From contig JAJHZJ010000061.1 of NCBI GenBank assembly GCA_023548195.1, positions 3,554,297-3,618,296 of the forward strand: 64,000 nt of DNA, written 5' to 3'. Below the pieces are notes generated by a model, which saw nothing but the letters and a program-made list of their open reading frames with translations, ran no database searches and was not told where the DNA came from. The translations under genes were made by a program, and so were the position numbers. Every line of letters starts with the position of its first letter. Position 1 is the first letter of the stretch. The DNA is from Bettongia penicillata ogilbyi (taxonomy: Eukaryota; Chordata; Mammalia; Diprotodontia; Potoroidae). This document shows, piece by piece, positions 11,280-21,480 of the stretch.

Positions 11280-11540
11280 TATTGGAATAATAGGTGGAGT
11301 TTCAAAAGGGAAGATTTGAGCTTGATATAAGCAAAATCTTCCAAAGATTTAGAACAATGTGAAACTTGAATGACCTAGGTGGGTAGGGATACGGCTCTTA
11401 TTACTAAAAGTTTTCAAGTGGAAGCTTTTAGGTAGGTTGTCAGGGATGTTGTGTCAGGGGACTCCTTTTAGTAACAGGTGTGACCCCAAGGCTTCTACAG
11501 GTCTTTCCAATTCAATGGTTCTCCAAATCTATGGGGCAAT
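11280..11540 (+). mobile_element. CR1/L3 LINE 3' region
   Basis: GATTTGAGCTTGATATAAGC, then GGTAGGTTGTCAGGGATGTTG, matches the conserved 3' region of mammalian CR1/L3-type elements (see also 35.95, 49.2 and 63.2 kb). Degraded. Confidence 0.55.
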
Positions 11541-11639
11541 ATTAACAGATGGCAGAGAAGAAGGAGAGTTACTTAACTTCATTTCCTCACCCAAGTAGAA
11601 CATTCTTCAACCTGGAAAGAGTAGGACAAACACCCTTAA

Positions 11640-11930
11640 GAGAGACATAAAACCCAAGATAGGAGAGCACACCTGGCTGCTTCAAATGAATTTAAGTGCT
11701 CAGTGCCAGATAAATTATATACCGAGGTACTAAAAGAATTTGCAGATGTGTTCACAGCTACTGTTAGATCTTTGAGAAATAGGGGAAAGACAACAGGGTC
11801 GGAGATGGGCAAATGCTTGCTATCCCAGTTTTCAGAAAGGGGGAAAAGTTACATTTTACATACTGTAAAAAGATATTTTGATGCCAGTTTCTGTTAAAAG
11901 TCCAGAATAGATTCTTATTCAACATCTAAC
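11640..11930 (+). mobile_element. CR1/L3 LINE fragment, reverse transcriptase N part
   Basis: The frame at 11703-11897 contains a Pro-Asp-Lys-x5-Val-Leu-Lys-Glu-x-Ala-Asp-Val string, the decayed counterpart of the GPD-x-(I/L)-x-P-x-VLKELAD region of CR1-clade reverse transcriptases. The rest of the frame is not alignable by eye. Confidence 0.55.
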
Positions 11931-12025
11931 TCAGTGTATTGCCTAAAGTAGACCCTAAAAGGATGGATGAGTGAATAAATGAATAAGGGAATGAAATACA
12001 TGCTTTATTACAATGTAGAAAAGAA

Positions 12026-12175
12026 AGCGTGGCCCTGTTTACAGGTGTTTACTTGTAGTCCCTGCTACTGAGGAGTGTGAACAGCTGGGATTTGGAAATT
12101 CTGAGCTACAGTGTGGCAAAAGTTGATCAAGTATCTGTATTAAGTCTGGCACTGATACGGTGAGCCTCTTCAAGT
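12026..12175 (+). pseudogene. 7SL (SRP) RNA pseudogene fragment
   Basis: Aligns with the 5' domain and start of the S domain of 7SL RNA: TGTAGTCCCTGCTACTGAGGAG, TTCTGAGCTACAGTG, TTGATCAAGTATCTG, TTAAGTCTGGCA, GGTGAGCCTC. The human-type 7SL equivalents are the TGTAGTCCCAGCTACT and CACTAAGTTCGGCATCAATA blocks. Diverged, 3' truncated, no clear A tail or target duplication. A second, fuller copy is at 33200-33530. Confidence 0.75.
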
Positions 12176-12209
12176 TCACCAAAGTTCAAACTGGTTTTCT
12201 GGGAAATAG

Positions 12210-12420
12210 TATGGTATAGTTCAGACAGTGTTGGGTGTGGAGTCACAAAGACCTGAAGTCAGACCCTACCTCTGATACCCTACAGTCAGTCATTTAATTT
12301 CTTTTTGCCTCAGTTTTCTCATTTTTCAAATGAGGATCATCATACCTACCTTGTAGAATTGTTGTAAGGCTCAAACTTTAAAATTTGAATAAATATCAGT
12401 TCACATTAAGTTAATTCTTA
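12210..12420 (+). mobile_element. MIR-type SINE
   Basis: GCCTCAGTTTTCTCATTTTTCAAATGAGGATCATCATACCTACC followed by GTTGTAAGGCTCAAA is the MIR 3' half; the 5' half at 12210-12300 is degraded. Confidence 0.75.
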
Positions 12421-12830
12421 AGTTATTTCTTCTTGGATTTGCTCATTTTTCTATTCCCAGTGCTGACCTCCTGGTCTAGGACTTCATTACCTTATACTGG
12501 GCTAAAACTACTATTATTCAGAAAATTAGTGATCTAAATGAGTTTGCTGTGCAAGTTAGTGAGTTTCCTCAGTGGAATAGCTTTCCTGTGTATATTCAGA
12601 ATTTCATTCTTGAGCATTTCAGATCCCTCTAGGCTAACTTCCCCTGAACTTTTTTAGTCCACAGGATCTTTCCTTGGAACCTACTGAAATCTACTCTCCT
12701 AAAATTTAAGGTACATATAAAATTATGCCCCATTTTTCTCCATCTATTGTAAATTCTAGGGTGGAGTGGTCACTTTCCCCCAAGGCTTCCACCTGATTTC
12801 CACTCCAGAAACTGGTTCCTCTCACTGCCG
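12421..12830. other. unassigned sequence, probably an old repeat
   Basis: The GGTGGAGTGGTCACTTTC stretch near 12760 has the feel of a dispersed marsupial repeat, but I cannot name the family. No coding signal. Confidence 0.35.
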
Positions 12831-12831
12831 T

Positions 12832-13235
12832 TGGATTTGGCAGTTGAGATCACTCTTATTCTTTGATGGAGCAGTTTCAGATGACTGATGAAAAAATTTT
12901 AAGGGGTTAAGAAGTGAGAGGAAGATGAAAAATTGAAGGCAATGAGTATTAATAGCTTTTCCAAGGAGTTTAGCTGTGAAAGGGAAGGGATGTATACATT
13001 TATACTTTGAGGGGATGGCACAATAAAGTGAAGATTTTTTTAAAGGGTGGAGAAATCTGAGCATACTTATACCTCATTGGGAAGGAACCAGTACAAAAGA
13101 AGTATGAGAAAGGGAATAAACAAAGGGACAAGCTCTTAGAGGAACTTGAATAAAGATCAAGAATACAAATTAAAGGGATGAGCTTTGGAAAAGGGGAGGG
13201 GGCCACTTTTTCCTCTGAGTCTAGAGTAGAGGAGG
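12832..13235 (-). mobile_element. L2 LINE ORF2 middle, antisense
   Basis: Antisense of internal L2: AGTTTAGCTGTGAAAGGGAA near 12968, GTGAAGATTTTTTTAAAGGG near 13028, a GAGCATACTTATACC block near 13059, and CCACTTTTTCCTCTGAG at 13203. The two overlapping - strand frames (12822-13064, 13000-13251) are its broken ORF2. Confidence 0.75.
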
Positions 13236-13289
13236 AAAGTATGTTTTTCAAATCATTCTGCTGGAGAGCTTACAACTTTCCAACTACTT

Positions 13290-13800
13290 ATTGATGGGTA
13301 CTTTCTACTCTAGTCAGGTTAGTTCACTCCTTGCTCCTTCATTCCTTGTACCTATGCTCATTTTTACCTCTGAACATTTGTGTCTGTTTTTCCTCCTTCT
13401 TGGGATGCTTCCTATTCAAATTCTGTCTTTAAAGATACTTCATACAATATGCCATACCTTATTTGTGATGCCCTCCTTGATTATTGAAATCTAAGGGGAT
13501 TCCTCCTTGATTTGAGACACCCCATTCATTAGAGGCAGTACCACCCAGTATAGTACTTAACTCTTTCCTAATGATTTCACTCCTGGGTCTTGTCCCAACT
13601 CACCTGGGAACTTCTCATAGAAATGAATCATATTTTATACATCTTTTATATCCTCCATGGTATTTAACCCAATTCTGGGCCCAAAATGTATCCACAAGAA
13701 AAGACAGATCAATTGAAAAGCTTCTTCATCATGAGATGAAAGGAGTCTCTATTTGAAGTCAGATTATTGGCACAGTAGGTAGTTGTGGTCACTACAATTT
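13290..13800 (+). other. unassigned, possible L2 fragment
   Basis: Contains a loose match to L2 sense sequence (a CCTTCTTGGGATGCTTCCTA block near 13395). Too diverged to be sure. Confidence 0.3.
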
Positions 13801-13814
13801 TATGAGAATGGTTA

Positions 13815-13880
13815 TGATGATGGTGTTGATGATGATGATGGGAGTGATGACAATGGTGACAGTGATGATGATAAACAACC
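13815..13880. repeat. imperfect (GAT)n microsatellite
   Basis: ATGATGATGGTGTTGATGATGATG with GGT and GAC interruptions. The His-rich frame on the - strand is its translation. Confidence 0.85.
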
Positions 13881-14124
13881 CTCAAACCCCAACTCCTCAT
13901 CCATAATAATTTGGAAAATATACTAAATAGCATAAATTAGAAAGAGCTCTTTCACCTTAAAAGGTAATACTTTTTTACCTCCCTTATTAGTATGCTATCT
14001 TACCCATCAAAATGACTCTCTCTAACCTTTTCATTCCTGATTAACTATCCAGAAGCTTCTATTCCTCCACAGAGCCTGTGGGAACAGTATTTTCTCAAGG
14101 ACTGAAGGTTGTGACTGCTTACAG

Positions 14125-14386
14125 GGTGCAGAATCAGAGCTCTAGGATGGGAACAGGAGTGCAGCATTGTCAGTGATAAGGAACAAGGATTGTGAATATA
14201 TGATGGATGGCCCTGGAAAATAAAGGGAGCTAAATCCTTCAGTGAACACCTGATGCTGGTCCAAGCAATACACTTTGCCAGAGGGTGAGATCAATCCATT
14301 GTTCAATGGATTGTTATTCCAGTCTCATGGCACAGCCTGCTTGCTAGGCCTTAGTTCTGGAAAACTGGGTATCTCAAAAAATATTT
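14125..14386 (-). mobile_element. LTR fragment, same family as the 59.1-kb LTR
   Basis: The reverse complement of about 14225-14375 aligns with 59110-59300: both carry the GGCCTTAG(C/T)TC(T/C) block, a conserved CACAGC(C/T)TG block and a Leu-Leu-Gly-Leu-Ser-Ser-translating stretch. Weaker similarity continues to about 14130. Interrupted and truncated, inside or beside an L2. A 10-bp-arm perfect hairpin (14292-14313) lies in it. Confidence 0.55.
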
Positions 14387-14387
14387 T

Positions 14388-14828
14388 GACAAATTCAGCA
14401 TGTCCAGAACTGAACTTATTATTTATATCCCTCTTCCTGAACTGTAGCCCCTTCTAAACTCACTTAATACTATCGAGGACATCACAATTCTTCCAGTTGC
14501 CCAGGTTTATAACCTAAGTTAAACTTCTCTCTCTCTGCACTACCAAATCCTCCAATCAATTTGTTGCCAAAGCTATCGATTGTACCTTCTTTCTTTTGTA
14601 ACATTATAAAATTTCTCAAATATGCTACCTTATCTCCGTTGACACTGCAACCCCCTTGGTACAGGCCTTCATTGCCTCATGCCTAGACTATTACAAGAAT
14701 TTGCTGATCAGTCTGCCAAAAGTTTCTCTACTCCATTCCATCCTCACACCATCTGTCAAAGTAATCTTTTTAAAGCACAGATCTGATTGACTGTCACTCC
14801 CTTACTATTTCCTTCTTTAAAATCCTTA
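14388..14828 (+). mobile_element. L2 LINE ORF2 C-terminal region
   Basis: Sense-strand L2: CAGCATGTCCAGAACTGAAC (the Lys-Thr-Glu region), TTCATTGCCTCATGCCTAGA-type block near 14670, and the HTP/LK-type block near 14790. Interrupted at 14828 by an L1 5' end, resuming near 17430. Confidence 0.8.
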
Positions 14829-14866
14829 GGTGGAGCCAAGATAGTGGAGTAGAAGCAGGGACCTGC

Positions 14867-15364
14867 TTGAGCTCTCCCCCCAGAGCCCTTAAAATACCTG
14901 TAAAAAATGACTCTAAACAAAATCTAGAGCATCAGAAGTCACAAAATGACAGAGTGAAACAGATTTCCAGCCCAAGACAATCTGGATGGCTGACAGGAAA
15001 GGCTTATTTATTGCACCAGGCTCAGAGCAGAATGCAGCCCAGCCTGGGCCCCACTGACACAGATGGAATTGAAACAGGCTTCAGGGCACTGACAACTGCT
15101 TCTGTTCCAGATTTCCCAAACCAAAAATGCCAAAGGCAGCTTCAAAGGTCAGTGAGAAAGCTTTCTCACTTGGGTGAGAGGGGAGTGTGGTCCTGCCCCA
15201 GCCCTAGCCCCAAGGTGGAGGCAGCCACACCCACAGCAATGGCTGCTTCTGGAACTCTCACCCTACAGAAGATGAGGAATCAAGCAGCTGATCAGATTCA
15301 GAACCCTGAGTGTCAGTTCTGGGGTAAGAAGGAGCGCTGGGGGAGGCTATGGAGGCAGTTCTAG
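14867..15364 (+). pseudogene. 5' leader open frame of the L1 (about 165 codons, no ATG at start)
   Basis: An uninterrupted frame in the 5' region of the L1, sense orientation, beginning at a TTG codon and ending at the TAG at about 15362. Its first 35 residues (Lys-Ile-Pro-Val-Lys... then Asn-Asp-Arg-Val-Lys-Gln-Ile-Ser) resemble the frame in the same position of the HAL1 at 42874-43194 (Lys-Leu-Pro-Val-Lys... Asn-Asn-Arg-Val-Glu-Glu-Ile-Ser). Past that the two diverge. It could be a leader ORF or just a GC-richer, stop-poor 5' UTR. I know of no function. Confidence 0.4.
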
Positions 15365-15689
15365 AGAAGAAAAGAGTGCTTGTGGTTGCTTACAAACCAG
15401 AGTACAGGCCAGGAGAGGAGTAAACTCCTCTCCTTTGATTATAGCACTGTGGATGAACTGTGAACTTACAGGCCCCTAAAGATATCTCTAAAAACAGTTG
15501 CTCCAAACCTCTGAAACTTGGAGTAGTACACCCTCCACTTAACACAGAGCTCAAAAGTCAAGCAATTGGCTGGAAAAATGTCCCAAAAGTGGAAAAATAA
15601 GACTAGAGAAGGTTACTTTCTTGGTGAGAAGGTATTTTCTTCTGTCCTTTTGGATGTACCAAAGCATACAGCTGGAGGAACACAGCAAA

Positions 15690-17416
15690 GTCAAGGCTCT
15701 TACCTCCAAAGCCTCCAAGAAAAATATGAAATGGTGGGAAAAGGAATGAGAACAATGCAAAAAAACCATGAAAAACAAGCCAACTGTTTGCTAAAGGAGA
15801 TCCACCATAAATGCTGAAGAAAATGACACCTTTAAGAATAGACTAACCCAAATGGCAAAAGAGGTCCAAAAAGTCGATGAGGAGAAGAATATCTTATAAA
15901 GCAAAATTGACTACATGGAAAAGGAAGTCCAAAGGCTCACTGAAAAAAATAATTCTGTAAAGAATGGAATGGATGGAAACTAATGACTTTATGAGAAATC
16001 AAGAAATTTTAAAACAAAACCAAATGAATGAAAAAATAGAAGATAATGTGAAATATCTCACTGGAAAAACAACTGACCTAGAAAATAGATCCGGGAGAGC
16101 TAAGTTAAAAATTATTGGTCTACCTGAAAGCCATGAACAAAAAAAGAGCCTAGAGAAGATGTGAGAGAGTTGAAACTCTAATTCATTGTTGGTGGAATTG
16201 TAAGCTGATCCAACCATTCTGGAGAGTAATTTGGAAATATGCCCAAAGGACTATAAAAATATGCATACCCTTTGACCCAGCAATATCTCTTCTAGGACCA
16301 TATCCCGAAAAGATCATAAAAATGGGAAAGGGTCCCACATGTATAAAAATGTTTATAGCACCTCTCTTTGTGGTGGCCAAGAACTGGAAATTAGTGGGAT
16401 GCCCATCAACTGGGGAATGGCTAAACAAGTTGTGGTATATGAATGTAATGGAATACTATTGTACTATAAGAAATGATGAACAGGAAGACTTCAGAGGGGC
16501 TTGGAAAGGTCTATATGAACTGATGCTGAGTGAAAGGAGCAGAACCAGGAGAACTTTGTACACTGCAACAACCACAGTGTGTGAGGAATTTTTCTGGTAG
16601 ATTTAGTTCTTCACCACAATGCAAGGAGCTAAAAAATTCTCAATGGACTCTTGAGGCAAAATGTCTTCCATATCCAGAGAAAGAACTATGGAATTGGATC
16701 ACAGAATGAAACAGATAATTTTCTCTTGTGCTTTGTTTTGTTTTGATGGTTTCTCCCACTCATTTTAATTCTTCTATGCAACATGAATGAGGTGAAAATA
16801 TATTTAATAAGAATAAATGCGTAGAACCTATATAAGATTGCATGCCATCTCAGGGAGAGAGTGAAGAAGATGGGGCAGGAAAGGATAAAAACATAAGATA
16901 TATAGAAGTGATTGTAGAAAACTGTAAGCAAATAAATTAATTTTTTAAAAAAGAGCTTATACATCATCCTCCAAGAAATTATCAAAGAACACTGCCCTGA
17001 TATCCTAGAACCAGAAGGTAAAATAGAAATGGAAAGAATCCATTAATCACCTTGCAAAAGAGATTCCAAAAGGAAAACTCCTAGGAATATTACATCCAAA
17101 TCTCAGAGTTCTCAGGTCAAGGAGAAAATATTATAAGCAATCAGAAAGAAATAATTCAAGTATTGTAGAAACCGAATCAGGATAACATAGGATTTAGCAA
17201 CTTCTACACTAAAGGATTAGAAAGCTTGGAATATGATATTCCAGAGGTCAAAAGAGCTAGGACTAAAACAAAGAATCACCTACCAGGCAAAACTGAGTAT
17301 AATACTTCAGGGAAAAAATGGAATTTCAATGAAATAGAGGACTTCTAACCATTCTTGTTGAAAAGATCAGAGCTGAATAGAAAATTTGACTTTCAAATAC
17401 AAGAATCAAGTGAAAT
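15690..17416 (+). pseudogene. L1 ORF1 pseudogene, split by a nested L1
   Basis: ORF1 of L1 is a coiled-coil RNA-binding chaperone of the retrotransposition particle. The coiled coil is seen at 15700-15960 in broken frames, then a clean stretch at 15964-16154 with Asn-Asp-Phe-Met-Arg-Asn-Gln and Leu-Glu-Asn-Arg-Ser. After the insertion, 16962-17400 continues with His-Cys-Pro-Asp-Ile-Leu-Glu-Pro-Glu, Gln-Val-Lys-Glu-Lys-Ile-Leu and the terminal Phe-Asn-Glu-Ile-Glu-Asp-Phe. Several stops and frameshifts make it non-functional. The homologous HAL1 ORF1 lies at 41450-42376 on the - strand. Confidence 0.85.
16155..16946 (+). mobile_element. 5'-truncated L1 nested in ORF1
   Basis: Contains the last part of ORF2 and the 3' UTR: GGTGGAATTGTAAGCTGATCC, CCTTTGACCCAGCAATATC, GGGGAATGGCTAAACAAGTT, GGAATACTATTGTACTATAAG, and the 3' UTR to an A-rich end at about 16946. 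Near-duplicate flanks AAAAAAGAGCCTAGA (about 16140-16154) and AAAAAAGAGCTTATA (about 16947-16961) are the target duplication. The 92-codon frame at 16322-16600 is the ORF2 C-terminus. Confidence 0.9.
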
Positions 17417-17429
17417 ATGAATACCTGCT

Positions 17430-17744
17430 CACAGCCACATATACACATACTCTTTGATCTTTCTATCCAGTAACATTGGCTTCCTTGCTGTTTTTCCATC
17501 TCCCAACTCTGGTCAGTTTCAGCGGATGTTACCCATGTCTGGAATGCTCTTTCCTCATCTCCAACCTCTTCTCAGGCCTCCTTCAAGTCTCACTTAAATT
17601 CCATCCTCTACATGAAAACCTTCCCACTCCTTAATTCTAGTGCCTTCCTTTTGCCGATTATTTCATCCTGTGTATAACATGCTTATATACAATTATTTGT
17701 ATATTGTCTCCTCTATTAAACTGTGAGTTCCTCAAAGGTTTTTC

Positions 17745-17775
<31 letters not shown>

Positions 17776-18040
17776 CTTTTCTTTTCTTTTCTTTTCTTTT
17801 CTTTTCTTTTCTTTTCTTTTCTTTTCTTTTCTTTTCTTTCCTTTCCTTTCCTTTCCTTTCCTTTCCTTTCCTTTCCTTTCCTTTCCTTTCCTTTCCTTTT
17901 CTTTTCTTTTCTTTTCTTTTCTTTTCTTTTCTTTTCTTTTCTTTTCTTTTCTTTTCTTTTCTTTTCTTTGTATTCCTTGAACTTAGCAAAGTCCCTGGTA
18001 CCTACTAGGTCCTTCATAGATATTTGGTAACTGAATGACC
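17430..18040 (+). mobile_element. L2 LINE 3' end, interrupted by microsatellite
   Basis: Continues the L2 broken at 14828: CTCTTTGATCTTTCTATCC, ACATTGGCTTCCTTGCTG, CCATGTCTGGAATGCTC, then TAATTCTAGTGCCTTCC and TTGTCTCCTCTATTAAACTGTGAG. The terminal part CCCTGGTACCTACTAGGTCC, ending in TTGGTAACTGAATGA, follows the pyrimidine tract. Confidence 0.9.
17739..17969. repeat. 231-nt (CTTTT)n/(CTTTC)n pure pyrimidine tract
   Basis: No purine on the + strand for 231 nt. (CTTTT) arms flank a central block of twelve CTTTC units (17836-17895). It sits in the L2 3' end, where a CTTTT expansion arose. The long Phe/Leu/Ser and Lys/Arg/Glu frames here are translations of the repeat and are not genes. Confidence 0.97.
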
Positions 18041-19800
18041 AAGAGGTTGGAAATTTTCTACTAGGAAGTACTGTTGAAAATAAAGCCTAAACCTCAAGGT
18101 ATTGACTTGCCAAGGCCATCATGTGCCCTGATCTTCTTCCTAGGAGGTGACAGGCCTTAGAGTGATAGCCTTGATGAAGTAGAACCATGAAGATTTCTGA
18201 CAATCACACTGTTCAAGAATTGAGGCTGAGCTAGAAGCTTGAATTGGAGATGATGGACATGATAGCTCTTCACAGAGAGGAGTAAACACAGGGAGGCCAA
18301 CTGAATGGTTCATCCAAAAGGAAATTTGTACCATATTAGAAGCAAATGCAGTGCAGTTTCTGAGCACAGGAATAGCCTGAGCACATCATGAGAAATGGAA
18401 AGATCTCAGAAGCCTTGAGTAGTGGAGGTGTAAGATGGCCTAGCCATATGCATTCCTGATGTATATATCTCATTGCCAATGTACTTTCTGTATGTGCCAA
18501 CTCCTTCCACCAACACTGTGTTGGTGTGTGTGTGCTTTCTGTAGGAGAGTTTACAGGTCAATGGGGACTTTTTTGGGTGGGAAACTCTTTTTTTACTATC
18601 CTATCTTAATAGATATCTTTATTATGAAATAATTGTGACTACTGGCTCACTAGTAAAGGTAAATTCACTGGTGGGGTTCATGCATCAGTCTGAGTTTGGG
18701 CTCACAAACTGACCCTAAATCCTATGAGATTAGTCACTTCTCTGAGTTATCCAACCTGCAAACTTACTAGTGCAAGTGAGAATTGAGAAGGTGCTTAGCT
18801 CAGACAGGGTGCTATATAATGAAAATGTGAAAAAGAAAGCTTTTGTACCATCAATATAAACTACCATTGAAGGATTATGACAAAGGAGGTGACTAAAGCT
18901 ATAGCTTTTCTGCTAAACTGGAAAGGAGCATAGCTAGATATAATCTAAAATTATTGGCTCAAAAGCTTTACAATGGCACAGGAATGACAGCAAAGGAAGT
19001 TACAAGTTCCTCTCAGATGTATGTCTGAGCCTTCCATTGTAAATGTATGGAAACACACACCTGCTAACAAGAGATGAGGATATCAGTTGCCTGTCCAAAT
19101 ATAGACCTTGATTTATGGGAGGCTAATTGCATTGATCACAGAGTTTTTAATGAAAATTCTAAGGCTGAACATGTTAAAAGAATAGCACCCTGAATTAAAA
19201 GATTACTAAGAACATATTTAAAACAATTAATATTTATACAATACCTTTCTACATGTATACTTTCACAAATCTAAAATGATCCATAAAAGATTTGAAAAAT
19301 ATCCCAAAATGATAGCAATTTGATGACATACAGGGCTAATCATTAAAAGGAAGGTATGAAAAGATGAAGATTTCCTTAACAAAAAAGAGGAAGAAAACTA
19401 ATTATTATTCTGAGTGAACAAGCATCTGTAGGTTGCCTATTATGTACTGTGTACTATCTTTATTCTTAAAAACAACTATAAAAGCAATACCTTGAATTTA
19501 TATCACATCTAATTCCTAGGGAGCCAAATGTCCTTCTCAAATATGTAATTCATTTTGACATCGTATGGAGGAAGATGTCAGAGCCCAAGGCATCTAGAGT
19601 AGACATGTCCTCATGGAAAAGGGGAAGACAAGTCAGAATCAAAGAACTATGTTTCAAGGTACTTATCTATACCTCAACTCATCACTGGTCATTTAGCAAG
19701 ACGCTGATACAACCCCTGTCTTCATGGCCTCCAATGACACAAAGATCAGACAAATGTCATGTCTATAATGACACTTGTTTACTTGTATAAAGATACATCT
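18041..19800. other. unassigned intergenic sequence
   Basis: About 1.75 kb in which I recognise no repeat family, gene or RNA. Open frames are short. Confidence 0.45.
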
Positions 19801-19804
19801 ATAT

Positions 19805-20065
19805 ACATAAAGAGATGGCCACACACACACACACATACGTATATAGGCATATATATGTCTATATGCCTATATACCTACATATTCCTATACATGCATATAT
19901 CACTAGATGTATATATGCATATAGGTGTATGTATGTGTGTATCTCTATGTATTTCATCATGTGTACTGTGTGTATGTGTGTGCATATACATACATACACA
20001 TATACTTACATATATGTAGAAAGAGAAGCATACGCATACACACACATACATTCAGATAAGTATAC
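19805..20065. repeat. CA/TA/CATA compound microsatellite
   Basis: Starts with (CA)n at about 19820 and continues as ATATGTATAT and ACATATAC mixtures. The overlapping Tyr/Ile/His-rich frames are artefacts. Confidence 0.9.
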
Positions 20066-20085
20066 ATGCAGACCAAATAATAACT

Positions 20086-20605
20086 AGGTCCCTAGGTCTT
20101 CTGAATCCAATCAGATTGTTTTTATTGTTGTTTTTTCCCAGTGTCCCTGGTTCTCATGTGGTTCATATTTTAACAAAATGGAATTTAAAAATATAAAATG
20201 CTACAGAAAAAATTAATTGTAAAGTTACAAAAATGGAGTAATAAAATTTAGACTACGTAAAAGACACTACATGATTCTGTGGCAGCTGAAAAAGATGTAG
20301 AATAAGTGCAACTAGGCCATAAATGGGGTATTTGATGTGGTGAGCCAGTATAGTCATTGCAGTTTATGGAAGGACTGAGTTTCCTTCCTTGTGTGGACAT
20401 GTTTTCTATGTTTGGAATCTTCTTGACTCAAGAAGATTCAAATGTATTAGACATGCCTTATCTTCATATTTAAATGGGGATTGTTTTGGGGAAACATAAT
20501 GAGTTCATTAAGGATTGATATCTCCCTGCTCCCCTAAAAGTAGGAAGGGGCCAGGTGAGGAGACAAGCACATGATGGGACATCATCTCTCTGAGCCTTAA
20601 GAAGT
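20086..20605. other. unassigned intergenic sequence
   Basis: Nothing recognised. Confidence 0.4.
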
Positions 20606-20609
20606 AGGA

Positions 20610-20690
20610 GGGAGATAGGTCAGATGGGATGATAAAATAATGTACATAGTAGGTGCTGAATAAACGCTTGTTGAATTGTACCAAATTGTT
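20610..20690 (+). mobile_element. L2 or MIR 3' end
   Basis: GTACATAGTAGGTGCTGAATAAACGCTTGTTGAATTG is the shared terminal motif. Confidence 0.7.
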
Positions 20691-21320
20691 GACCATTGAA
20701 CCAAGAATTTACTATTCATGTAAAATAACCAAGGACCTAGAAGAAAAATTGTATGCATTTTTGCCAATTCTTTTATCGTTCATCTCATTTTTATAATGCA
20801 AAATCCCTTTGAAGACTATGACATTTATTTGAGCTAAAAAAAAGGCAATCAAATCATAAGTAGTTGTTTCATTCAGTTTTAAATAAGGCTATTAAAACCT
20901 TTGGTGCATCATAATTAAGTCAAAGAACAAAAGATGACAAAAGCATTATATAAGGAAAGAAATACAACCCCAATTGTCGATGACTGTCCGTTCTGGAAAT
21001 ATTGATTATTCATAGTTATGATGCAATTTAGAGAATGAATAGAAAATCATATCTCTTCTTTACTTGGGCCATGATTGCAAATCACAATTATAGAACACTT
21101 TCACTTTCCTTTGACTTTTTAAATAGTTGCCCATTGCTAATCTTATACTTAGGATTCCATAGGAGAACAAAGGATGAAGTGGACCACCTATAACAACATA
21201 AACATTTCTTAATCAACTACTCAGTGAAATCCATTGTCATCAGCAATTTGCAGCTAATGATATCTGATAAACTGAGCAGGAGGCAATGTTTCCATATATT
21301 CATATTTTTCCTATAATATT
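20691..21320. other. AT-rich unassigned sequence
   Basis: No repeat family recognised. Several TAAT/ATTA-type homeodomain-like motifs occur, as expected by chance in AT-rich DNA. It could be unique or conserved non-coding DNA; sequence alone cannot tell. Confidence 0.35.
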
Positions 21321-21324
21321 TATA

Positions 21325-21480
21325 GCATGATCTAATGGAAAGAGAGCTAGTCTTGGCGTTGGAAACATTTGGACTCAAGTCCTATTTCTAACTTATACTA
21401 GCTATATGACAATGTCCATTTAACTTCTCTTGCTACATGTAAGCCTCTAGACTATAAGCCATTCTCATTGCTGATATGCA
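21325..21480 (+). mobile_element. MIR/THER1-type SINE, degraded
   Basis: GCATGATCTAATGGAAAGAG, GGACTCAAGTCC, then CTAGCTATATGACAATG follow the SINE order. Confidence 0.65.

Larger units (their letters stand above)
14829..17416 (+). mobile_element. L1 (or HAL1) element with intact 5' end, 3' deleted
   Basis: Begins at the diagnostic 5' end GGTGGAGCCAAGATAGTGG, runs through a GC-richer 5' region (to about 15560) and a decayed ORF1, and stops abruptly at about 17416 just after the ORF1 end. No ORF2 or 3' UTR of this copy is present, so I cannot tell L1 from HAL1. It interrupts an L2 whose middle (roughly 150 bp) is missing, so the right junction is a deletion scar and not an insertion end. It hosts the nested L1 at 16155-16946. 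Confidence 0.8.

Noticed and set aside
13709..13933. His-rich frame as a metal-binding protein
   Set aside because: Translation of the (GAT)n repeat.
17658..18030. Long Phe/Leu/Ser and Lys/Arg frames on both strands
   Set aside because: Artefacts of the (CTTTT)n/(CTTTC)n tract.
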